This document shows positions 1-6,417 of a stretch of 6,417 nucleotides of DNA, in pieces. The stretch lies in assembly GCA_003518245.1 (NCBI GenBank), contig DOZA01000418.1:1-6417 (forward strand), written 5' to 3'. The stretch's first letter is position 1. Each line of letters starts with the position of its first letter. Below the pieces are notes generated by a model. The model had not been told where the DNA came from. It saw only the letters and a program-made list of their open reading frames with translations, and did not search any database. The position numbers and the translations under genes are program-made. Origin of the DNA: Bacteroidales bacterium. Its GTDB lineage: Bacteria > Bacteroidota > Bacteroidia > Bacteroidales > VadinHA17.

Positions 1-680
1 CTACTAAAAGAAAGTCCTCAGGTTTAGTATTTGTTGTTCTCTTAATATTTCTTTCTGCCGGAAGTAACAGGCTCTCCAGGGTTTTAATTATAGGTGATTC
101 CATTTCAATCGGCTATACTCCTTTTGTAAAAGAGTATTACAAAGATAAAGCCATAGTGAAACACAATCCCGGAAATGCCGGAGATACCGGAAGAGGGCTT
201 GAAAACATCAGGGAATGGGTTGGTGATGATGACTGGGATATTATACAGTTTAACTGGGGATTATGGGACCTGTGTTACAGGCACCCTGATGCGAAATTAT
301 ATGGGAACAGGGATAAAGTAAATGGAAAAATTACATTCAGTGTTGATGAATATAAAGGTAATCTTGATTCAATTGTAGCAATTATAAAGGCTATCAGTGA
401 TGCAGAATTGATATTTGTTACGACTACTTATGTTCCTGAAAACGAGGCCGGCAGGTATGCTAAGGACGTAAAAAAATACAATAAAGCAGCTAAAGAAGTC
501 ATGAATAAACATTTTGTATCTGTAAATGATATCTATAAAGAATCAATTAGCATACATAAAAAGCATGGGATAGGTAATGATGATGTGCATTACAAAGAAG
601 AAGGGAGTAAACAACTTGCTGAGCTTATTATCAAATATCTGAACAAGGAACTGGAACAAATACAAAAAAATGAAAATTAA
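1..680 (+). CDS. SGNH/GDSL-type hydrolase, exported, 5' end cut off by the window
   Basis: Probable secreted esterase of the SGNH hydrolase superfamily, perhaps a carbohydrate deacylase. The frame is open from the left edge (first whole codon at 3) to TAA at 678-680, giving 225 residues; the true start must lie a few codons upstream. The visible N-terminus is basic (TKRKSSG), then hydrophobic (LVFVVLLIFLSAG), as in a signal peptide without a lipobox cysteine. Block I with the nucleophile serine follows directly (IIGDSISIG, GDS at 93-101). A block II-like Gly region is NPGNAGDTG (about 168-191). Block III is FNWGLWDL (GLWD at 258-269), and block V is DDVH at 579-590, supplying Asp and His. Members of this subgroup commonly read FNWGLHDL, so Trp here is unusual. 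A GTG at 156 is not the start because it lies after the GDS motif. The gene overlaps the next by 11 bases, so the two are probably co-transcribed. The family is well supported; the substrate is not known. Confidence 0.88.
   Translation, partial: TKRKSSGLVFVVLLIFLSAGSNRLSRVLIIGDSISIGYTPFVKEYYKDKAIVKHNPGNAGDTGRGLENIREWVGDDDWDIIQFNWGLWDLCYRHPDAKLYGNRDKVNGKITFSVDEYKGNLDSIVAIIKAISDAELIFVTTTYVPENEAGRYAKDVKKYNKAAKEVMNKHFVSVNDIYKESISIHKKHGIGNDDVHYKEEGSKQLAELIIKYLNKELEQIQKNEN
670..680 (+). other. 11-base gene overlap, likely translational coupling
   Basis: The ATG of the GH106-like gene (670-672) lies inside the last codons of the SGNH hydrolase gene, which ends with TAA at 678-680 in another frame. 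The start is preceded by an A-rich run (ACAAAAAAATG). The nearest purine-rich match, AAGGAA at 645-650, is about 19 bases away, too far for a normal Shine-Dalgarno. The overlap implies one mRNA and suggests that ribosomes finishing the first gene re-initiate at the second. The overlap is seen directly; the coupling is inferred. Confidence 0.75.
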
Positions 681-3600
681 GATTTTAACAATATCGGTAC
701 TTATTTCGTTAGCGGCATGCAATACTGAATTTAAACCTCCCGGAGACGGGCGGATCAATGATTATCAATCACTGATTGAGGAATTTACAGATCCTGGTAC
801 TGAATATCGCTCTGCCCCGTTATGGGTGTGGAATAATGATGTTGAAAGAGAAGATATTGACCTGAGCCTGGCAGAATTAAAAAAGCAGGGTATTGGCGGT
901 GTATTTATCCATCCCCGTATAGGCCTGATAACCGAATATTTATCTGATGAATGGTTTGAACTGGTGGAATATTCAATGGAAAAGGCAAGAGAGATAGGTT
1001 TGAAAGTATGGATATACGATGAGAATGTTTGTCCGAGTGGTTTCGCAGGGGGGCATGTTTATAATGAAATGCCGGAATCTTATAATCGGGGGACCATCCT
1101 GGAAACACGAAAAATGAAGAAGCTGGTTTTAGATTCTTTGGAATCTAAAAAGATAAAATTTGTATTTATGAAAGATGGTGATAAATGGTTAAATATTACT
1201 GATAACTCAAAAAAGGAGGAAGGTAATACTGGTGAGTATGCTGTAGTTTACCTTGTTAACTTTAGTACAGGTTCCCGAAGCTTCGCTGGTTTTTCTTATG
1301 TTGACCTGATAGCCAGAGGTGTAACTGAAAAGTTCATGGAAATTACAATGAAGGGATATGAAGAGGTGGGCGGCCATGAATTCGGGAAATTAATTCCGGG
1401 TGTTTTTACCGATGAACCACAGATTGGTGCTGAAGATGGATTGAGGTACACACCCGATCTTTTTGAAATATTTAATCATAGATGGGGATACCGTCTTGAG
1501 GATGAGTTAATGTCTTTAACTGAGGAAACAGGTGACTGGAAGAAGGTAAGGCATGATTATCGTTCTGTATTGCTGGAAATGTTTATCGACCGCTGGTCAA
1601 GACCATGGTATGAATATACTGAGAAGAATAATCTGATCTGGACAGGCCACTACTGGGAAAACACCTGGCCTGATATTTATCACGGACCTGACAATATGGC
1701 TATGTATGCCTGGCATCAGATGCCGGGTATCGACATGCTGTTCAATTCACTGGAAGACCGTCCCGATCAGTTTGGGAACAACCTTGCTGTAAAAGAGCTT
1801 GCTTCCATTGTAAACCAGTTTGACAGGCACCGGGCACTGAGCGAAACTTATGGCGGAGCCGGGTGGGATCTCCGGTTTGAAGATATGAAAAGGCTCGGTG
1901 ACTGGGAATATGCCCTGGGGGTAAATTTCCTTAATCAACATATTTCACAATTGTCCCTTGTCGGCTACCGGAAACAAAACTACCCGCAGTCGTTCCTGGA
2001 TTATGACCCGTACTGGCATCTGTATAAATACCAGACAGATTATTTCTCACGCCTTTCAGTAGCGTTGTCATCGGGCAGACAAATAAACAGAATACTTATC
2101 CTGGAACCTACAACAACTGTATGGATGTATTATGGTGGCGGTATGCAAAAGAAACTGAATGAAATAGGAAAGTCTTTCAAAGACATGATTCAGTTCCTTG
2201 AAGATCAGCAGGTGGAGTATGACCTGGGTTGCGAGAATGTGATTAAAGATCATGGTAGTGTTAAGGGTAAAAGTTTTGTAGTCAATAAAAGATCTTATGA
2301 CCTTGTGGTTATCCCCTCCATGATGGAGAATATTGACAGGGCCAGTTTTATACTATTACAGGAATATGTTGCTAAAGGAGGTACAGATCTACACCTCGGA
2401 AAATCGCTCCATCTAGTCGATGGTAAAAGGTCTGATGCTCTGACAAAACTGATTGATGAAGAAAACTGGATAAGCGGGATTTTAAACAGGCAGGTGGTTA
2501 ATGACTATTTCCTGCATGATGATTTTCTTATGGTTCCTTCAGCTACTGGTAGGATCCATCATATGCGCCGACAGTTGAAAGATGGACAGGTATTGTTTAT
2601 ATCCAATTTCAGCCTCGAGGAAGAAGCCAATACCTCTGTTGAAATTGAAGGTGCTTCTGTTGAGGTAATTTGCCCGCATAACGGAGAAGTGCAGCCTGTA
2701 TATTACAGGAAGGAAAACGGCAAATTATCATTTCCCGTACACCTGTATCCCGGAGGCAGTTACATGGTGTATGTACATAATAAAAAAGTAGTTCCTCTCG
2801 GTAAAATAGTTGAGAATAGCAGGACACTTATAAAAAGCCCTGAAAGTAAGGTGCAGTTGCTTCATCCCAACGCGCTGAATATTGACTATGCAAACCTGAA
2901 CCTGATGGGGGAAAACAAGGGCAAAATGTACTATGCAAAAGCATCTGATGTGATTTATCAGAGATTTGGCTATGAGAATGGTTCTCCCTGGAATATCGTA
3001 CAATACAAATTATCCCATCTGGATAAAAATAAGTTACATAAGCCGGGAGATCGTTTCGAGCTTAGCTATAATTTTAGCATGCAGCCTGGGGTAGATAAAC
3101 AGGGGATGAAACTTGTGGTAGAACAGGCTTCTCTCTACAATATTTTCATAAATGGTAAAGAGATAAAGGCCGGACAGGATACCTGGCTCGACCCTGACTT
3201 CAATTGCATAGATATCGAGAAGCATGTGAGAGCAGGAATAAATGAGATTAAGCTGACCATGAACCATTTTGATAATCGCTGTGATCCTTCTCCTGTTTAT
3301 GTCCTTGGTAATTTCTCCTTAAGGCCTGTTGAAAAGGGCTGGGATATAATCCCGGTAAAGGATATTGAAACAGGCAGCTGGAAAGAGCAGGGTTTCCCTT
3401 TCTATAGTGAGTCAGTCAGCTATACAAAAATCCTTGGGATTGATAAAGGTGGAAAATATGAAATTAGATTGCCCGAATGGAATGGAACGGTTGCAGAAAT
3501 TATTCTGAATGACAAGAGTATAGGGATTATCCAGTCACAGCCTTATACTAAAGAGATTGAACTGGAGGAGGGTAGTAACAAAATATCGGTTATTGTTTAT

Positions 3601-3771
3601 GGAAGCCTGAAAAATGTTTTTGGCCCCCATCATGTCTATGCCAGAGGGTTTATGCGACCACCTGCTTTCAGAAAAGGAAAAGATACTATGCCACCGGGAA
3701 ATGAATATGATGTCCTTGATTATGGACTGATGGAAGATTTTGAAATATATAAAATCAATCTGGATAAATAA
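670..3771 (+). CDS. GH106-like (alpha-L-rhamnosidase-related) glycoside hydrolase, lipoprotein
   Basis: Large exported glycosidase, 1033 residues. Residues 1-17 form a lipoprotein signal with lipobox LAAC (Cys17). The following NTEFKPP lacks the acidic run used for surface export in Bacteroidota, so a periplasm-facing position is inferred. Residues about 45-470 look like a TIM-barrel catalytic region: PLWVWN, GIGGVFIHPRIG (75-85 region), YDENVCPSGFAGG (116-128), GVFTDEP (D248-E249), TGHYWEN (H327, E330), LSETYGGAGWD (E392), FEDMKRLGDW and GVNFLNQH. Residues about 471-610 (INRILILEPTTTVW, then YDLVVIP at 543-549) resemble a flavodoxin/amidotransferase-like domain. Beta-sandwich segments follow: near 628-690, near 796-890 (FINGKEI), and 900-1000 with WKEQGFPFYS (904-913) and GPHH (985-988). 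Length and motif order match large GH106-like proteins, but it is not a close match to classical GH106 as I recall it. ATG at 670 is preferred because it leads straight into the signal peptide; no clear Shine-Dalgarno, only an A-rich leader. Specificity for L-rhamnose is inference. Confidence 0.85.
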   Translation: MKIKILTISVLISLAACNTEFKPPGDGRINDYQSLIEEFTDPGTEYRSAPLWVWNNDVEREDIDLSLAELKKQGIGGVFIHPRIGLITEYLSDEWFELVEYSMEKAREIGLKVWIYDENVCPSGFAGGHVYNEMPESYNRGTILETRKMKKLVLDSLESKKIKFVFMKDGDKWLNITDNSKKEEGNTGEYAVVYLVNFSTGSRSFAGFSYVDLIARGVTEKFMEITMKGYEEVGGHEFGKLIPGVFTDEPQIGAEDGLRYTPDLFEIFNHRWGYRLEDELMSLTEETGDWKKVRHDYRSVLLEMFIDRWSRPWYEYTEKNNLIWTGHYWENTWPDIYHGPDNMAMYAWHQMPGIDMLFNSLEDRPDQFGNNLAVKELASIVNQFDRHRALSETYGGAGWDLRFEDMKRLGDWEYALGVNFLNQHISQLSLVGYRKQNYPQSFLDYDPYWHLYKYQTDYFSRLSVALSSGRQINRILILEPTTTVWMYYGGGMQKKLNEIGKSFKDMIQFLEDQQVEYDLGCENVIKDHGSVKGKSFVVNKRSYDLVVIPSMMENIDRASFILLQEYVAKGGTDLHLGKSLHLVDGKRSDALTKLIDEENWISGILNRQVVNDYFLHDDFLMVPSATGRIHHMRRQLKDGQVLFISNFSLEEEANTSVEIEGASVEVICPHNGEVQPVYYRKENGKLSFPVHLYPGGSYMVYVHNKKVVPLGKIVENSRTLIKSPESKVQLLHPNALNIDYANLNLMGENKGKMYYAKASDVIYQRFGYENGSPWNIVQYKLSHLDKNKLHKPGDRFELSYNFSMQPGVDKQGMKLVVEQASLYNIFINGKEIKAGQDTWLDPDFNCIDIEKHVRAGINEIKLTMNHFDNRCDPSPVYVLGNFSLRPVEKGWDIIPVKDIETGSWKEQGFPFYSESVSYTKILGIDKGGKYEIRLPEWNGTVAEIILNDKSIGIIQSQPYTKEIELEEGSNKISVIVYGSLKNVFGPHHVYARGFMRPPAFRKGKDTMPPGNEYDVLDYGLMEDFEIYKINLDK

Positions 3772-3794
3772 GTTCAATATAAAAATATTACCAA
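3772..3794 (+). other. 23-base AT-rich spacer between the GH106-like and GH2 genes
   Basis: The spacer is almost all A and T and contains a 5-base inverted repeat (AATAT at 3776-3780, ATATT at 3785-3789). There is no Shine-Dalgarno sequence before the ATG at 3795, and no match to the Bacteroidota promoter pattern (TTTG, then TAnnTTTG). The gap is too short for an independent promoter plus leader, so the GH2 gene is most likely read from the upstream transcript. Confidence 0.5.
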
Positions 3795-6269
3795 ATGTTC
3801 AGACATCACAGCTTAATCATCACATTCGTTCTTATGGTTTTTGCCTGTTTCACTGCAAGTTCACAGGTTGATGAGAATGTTTTCAGGGAGGTGAAGAATA
3901 AAAATTCCGGGAATGAAAATAACCAGGAAGAAGTAATGGATTTACAACTGAACTTTAATACAGACTGGCATTTTCATTTAGGTGAATTATCAGGATTTTA
4001 TGTCCCTGACTTTGACGATTCTGACTGGCGTGTTCTGGATGTTCCACATGACTGGTCTATTGAAGGTCAGTTTTCAACGGACAATCCAACCGGGGTGTCG
4101 GGAGGATATCTGCCTGCAGGAGTAGGTTGTTACCGTAAGTATTTTGTATTGCCTGAAGGAACAAAAGGGAAACGTATTAAAATACGGTTTGATGGCGTAT
4201 ATATGAACTCATCTGTTTACCTGAACGGTGTTTATCTGGGGAATCGTCCTTATGGATTCAGCACTTTTGAATACGATTTAACTCCCCATCTGAATTATGA
4301 TGGAAGGACCAATGTAATTGCTGTGAAGGTGGATAATTCCTTATATGGTAATTGCCGCTGGTATACCGGCTCAGGTATGAACAGGAATGTCCATCTCTTT
4401 ATAACAGAACAGCAGCATTTCAAATCATTCACAACTTTTTTCCGGACCATTTCTTTAGAGGATAATATTGCCCGGATGAAAGTGGATTGTGAAGTTATTT
4501 CCAATAATTACCCTGAGAGTGACAGGATTAGTTTTCAGCGTTTTCCTGAAGACTGGAAAAAAGTAATTAAAGATGCCCGGATTACAGCAATTTTAAAAGA
4601 CAGGGAGGGTAACATATTTGCAGAATCCGGCGAGACATATAAACTTAGCGACTACACATCGATAAAATCGTCATTGATTCTGGAAGCGGAGAATCCTGTG
4701 CTCTGGTCTGATGAAAATCCTTACCTCTATACCCTGGATTTGCAGCTATGGATTGACGATCAGCTGATTGATAGTGAGCAACGAAAAGTTGGAATCCGAA
4801 CTATTGATTTTAACAATGAACAGGGTATGCTTGTAAACGGAGAAAAAGTTATTGTCAGGGGGGTATGCCTGCATAAAGATGCCGCTTCATTTGGGACTGC
4901 TGTGCCGAAGGATGTCTGGAAATACAGGCTGGAAAAACTGAAAGCACTGGGCTGTAACGCCATCCGTACACATGGGCCGGTTGACCCTGTATTTATTGAT
5001 GTGTGTGATGAGAAGGGTTTTTACCTGATGGCAGAGGCTTTTGATGAATGGAACAAAAGATGGCACTACGGCTGGTCCGAAGATCCGGCAGGTAAAAAGG
5101 CCAATACCTACCATAAGTTCTTTAACCAGTGGGCTGAAACCGATCTAAAGGACATGGTTAAACGCGATCGTAATCATGCCTCCGTATTTATGTATTCAGT
5201 AGGCAATGAGGTGCCAGACCAGCGTTATGCTGATGGCCCTGAGACTCTGAAAATGCTTATGGATTGGGTAAAGGAAGAGGACGATACCCGTATGGTAACT
5301 GCCACCTGTGACTGGGCTCCGTGGGCTAATGCAAGTGGGTTTCTGGATACAATGGACATTGCCGGATACAATTACCCCGACCGCTATTTTAAAGAACATT
5401 ACCGTGAAGAGCATGCCCGCTATCCCGAGCGTATTTTATTTGGTGCTGAGAATTACCAGACCCTTGAAAACTGGCTCGCGGTAAGAGATAATCCATATGT
5501 TGTTGGCCTCTTTTTATGGGTTGGGATCGATTACCTCGGGGAATCACTGGGTTGGCCACGGCGTGGATGGGAATGGGGCCTGATTGATATCGGCACTTTT
5601 GAAAAATCTCTCTATTACTACTGGCAGGCTTTCTGGTCGGAGAAACCAATGATCCACATTGCTGTAAACCTGAAAGAAAAAGATACTTTCGAATGGCGTT
5701 GCTACAACGTTGCTTCACACTGGAACTTTGAACCTGCTGATGTTGATACTGTTTTCGTATACAGCAATACTGAAAAAGTAGAACTGTTTCAAAATGGTAA
5801 AAGCCTGGGTAAAAAGGCTGTTAATCCGGATACTTACCAGGCCATTTATATTGTAGATTATGAAAAAGGTGAGTTGAAGGCAAATGCCTTTAATAATAAG
5901 AAAGTAGTGGCAAGCCACACTTTAAAAACAGCCGGCGAAGCTGAAAAGCTGGTATTGAAGAATGAACGAGAAACTGTTTCCAATGATGAGGATCGCCTTA
6001 TTTTCCTTACCATGGAAGTTCAGGATAAAAAGGGGACACGATGTCCTTACGCAAATAACGAAATAACAGTTGATGTGAGTGGTGCAGGTGAACTGATCGG
6101 ATTGGACTCGGGCAACCAGTTCAGTCATGAATTGTACAAGCAGAGCAAACGTAAAGCATACCAGGGAAGATTACTTTTGACCATCCGTCCCAAAGGGGAA
6201 GGGATAGTATCTGTAAAATGCCATGCCGGTGATTTGAAGCCTGGAATTATTAGCATTCAGAATTATTGA
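3795..6269 (+). CDS. GH2 glycoside hydrolase, beta-galactosidase type, with DUF4982 and C5 domains
   Basis: Exported retaining glycosidase of family GH2, 824 residues, full length. The N-terminus has HH then a hydrophobic core and TASSQ, fitting signal peptidase I near residues 20-24; VFAC (Cys18) is an imperfect lipobox alternative. A polar spacer follows to about residue 48. The GH2 sugar-binding domain (about 50-205) shows VPHDWS (83-88), VYLNGVYLG (141-149) and TGSGMNRNV (191-199). An Ig-like domain follows (to about 335), ending in NPYLYTLDLQ and VGIRTI. The TIM barrel (about 340-620) carries GVCLHKDAA, RTHGP (391-395), AFDEW (415-419), DRNHASVFMYSVGNE with the predicted acid/base Glu472, FGAEN with the predicted nucleophile Glu552, and FLWVGIDYLGE. 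Residues about 633-700 are DUF4982-like (VELFQNGKSLGKK), and about 735-815 resemble Glyco_hydro2_C5 (ANNEITVDVSGAGELIGLDSGN). It lies 23 bases after the GH106-like gene, so co-transcription is likely. Beta-galactosidase is the default call; beta-glucuronidase, alpha-arabinosidase-like or other GH2 activities are not excluded. Confidence 0.92.
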   Translation: MFRHHSLIITFVLMVFACFTASSQVDENVFREVKNKNSGNENNQEEVMDLQLNFNTDWHFHLGELSGFYVPDFDDSDWRVLDVPHDWSIEGQFSTDNPTGVSGGYLPAGVGCYRKYFVLPEGTKGKRIKIRFDGVYMNSSVYLNGVYLGNRPYGFSTFEYDLTPHLNYDGRTNVIAVKVDNSLYGNCRWYTGSGMNRNVHLFITEQQHFKSFTTFFRTISLEDNIARMKVDCEVISNNYPESDRISFQRFPEDWKKVIKDARITAILKDREGNIFAESGETYKLSDYTSIKSSLILEAENPVLWSDENPYLYTLDLQLWIDDQLIDSEQRKVGIRTIDFNNEQGMLVNGEKVIVRGVCLHKDAASFGTAVPKDVWKYRLEKLKALGCNAIRTHGPVDPVFIDVCDEKGFYLMAEAFDEWNKRWHYGWSEDPAGKKANTYHKFFNQWAETDLKDMVKRDRNHASVFMYSVGNEVPDQRYADGPETLKMLMDWVKEEDDTRMVTATCDWAPWANASGFLDTMDIAGYNYPDRYFKEHYREEHARYPERILFGAENYQTLENWLAVRDNPYVVGLFLWVGIDYLGESLGWPRRGWEWGLIDIGTFEKSLYYYWQAFWSEKPMIHIAVNLKEKDTFEWRCYNVASHWNFEPADVDTVFVYSNTEKVELFQNGKSLGKKAVNPDTYQAIYIVDYEKGELKANAFNNKKVVASHTLKTAGEAEKLVLKNERETVSNDEDRLIFLTMEVQDKKGTRCPYANNEITVDVSGAGELIGLDSGNQFSHELYKQSKRKAYQGRLLLTIRPKGEGIVSVKCHAGDLKPGIISIQNY

Positions 6270-6278
6270 AATGAATGG

Positions 6279-6288
6279 GATCATGATC
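6279..6288. repeat. Perfect 10-base palindrome GATCATGATC
   Basis: The sequence equals its own reverse complement and lies 9 bases after the GH2 stop codon. It includes two GATC sites. Flanking bases do not extend the symmetry. A palindrome of this size can occur by chance, so a role as an operator or part of a hairpin is only a possibility. Confidence 0.3.
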
Positions 6289-6397
6289 AGGCCACACCTA
6301 TAAGGATAAGTGGCTATGGGACATTATTTATTCACACCTGTTGCTTTTGATGATACGGGCTAATCATGAGTGACTACCTGACAAGTTTTATGTTTAA

Positions 6398-6417
6398 GGG
6401 CACCTCTAAAAACCTAT
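6398..6417. mobile_element. Possible insertion-sequence end at the right edge
   Basis: The last 20 bases begin GGGCACCTCTAAAAAC. From memory this resembles terminal inverted repeats (GTTTTTAGAGGTGCCC on the other strand) of some IS4/IS5-like elements. No transposase, matching opposite end or target duplication is visible because the window stops here. If real, the element would extend to the right. The call rests on recollection of a short motif only. Confidence 0.15.

Larger units (their letters stand above)
6270..6417. other. Non-coding 3' tail after the GH2 gene
   Basis: No gene is supported in these 148 bases; the longest ATG-started frames I traced give 10 and 15 codons (from 6271 and 6316). 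The stretch contains the palindrome GATCATGATC (6279-6288), a weak inverted repeat GCCAC/GTGGC (6291-6295 and 6310-6314), and CACACCT twice, 40 bases apart (6293-6299 and 6333-6339). No stem followed by a T-run is present, so I cannot call a rho-independent terminator. The end of the operon transcript may lie here or beyond the window. Confidence 0.55.

Noticed and set aside
156..680. GTG at 156 as the start of the SGNH hydrolase gene
   Set aside because: The same frame is open to the left edge and encodes a signal peptide and the GDS nucleophile motif upstream of this GTG, so a start here would remove the catalytic serine.
543..758. Minus-strand frame of 71 codons with a hydrophobic stretch across the first gene junction
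   Set aside because: It lies opposite two well-supported genes. The hydrophobic run comes from complementing Lys/Glu/Asn-rich, A-rich sequence, and no domain or start signal is evident.
2728..3003. Minus-strand frame of 91 codons inside the GH106-like gene
   Set aside because: It lies entirely within a conserved coding region on the other strand, with composition expected of an antisense shadow.
5389..5718. Minus-strand frame of 109 codons inside the GH2 gene
   Set aside because: It is antisense to the highly conserved GH2 barrel (nucleophile region and FLWVGIDYLGE), with no recognisable motif; a shadow frame.
6291..6314. GCCAC/GTGGC as a rho-independent terminator
   Set aside because: The stem is only 5 base pairs with a 14-base loop, and no run of T follows it.
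6316..6363. 15-codon open frame in the 3' tail
   Set aside because: It is too short, without a ribosome binding site or recognisable sequence.

Overview
The window looks like a piece of a polysaccharide-degradation locus from a member of the Bacteroidota. The evidence is indirect. Base composition is moderately AT-rich. Strong Shine-Dalgarno sites are absent, and A-rich stretches sit just before the start codons. One product is an exported lipoprotein. The carbohydrate-active enzymes belong to types common in that phylum. I cannot place it more precisely than phylum; an environmental or gut glycan degrader would fit.

Layout: three genes lie on the + strand, nearly back to back, and fill 1-6269. 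(1) Positions 1-680 hold the 3' part of an SGNH/GDSL-type hydrolase gene whose start lies just left of the window. It still carries its signal peptide, the nucleophile GDS motif and the C-terminal DxxH motif. (2) Positions 670-3771 encode a 1033-residue lipoprotein glycoside hydrolase of the GH106-like (alpha-L-rhamnosidase-related) type. Its start overlaps the previous gene by 11 bases. (3) After 23 bases, 3795-6269 encodes an exported GH2 enzyme of the beta-galactosidase type, with sugar-binding, Ig-like, TIM-barrel, DUF4982 and C5-type C-terminal domains. The last 148 bases (6270-6417) are non-coding as far as I can see. They hold short palindromes and, at the very edge, a motif that might be the end of an insertion sequence.

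Working together: all three products carry export signals and the spacing implies one transcript. The simplest model is an esterase that strips acyl groups from a decorated glycan, a GH106-like enzyme that removes a sugar such as L-rhamnose, and a GH2 exo-enzyme that removes a beta-linked sugar such as galactose. The substrate is not determined by the sequence. No SusC/SusD pair, regulator or sulfatase is visible here, so a full PUL can only be claimed if the flanks carry one. I found no RNA gene, CRISPR array or defence system, and no wholly new system. The points of most interest are the divergent, poorly characterised GH106-like protein and the motif variants in the other two enzymes.
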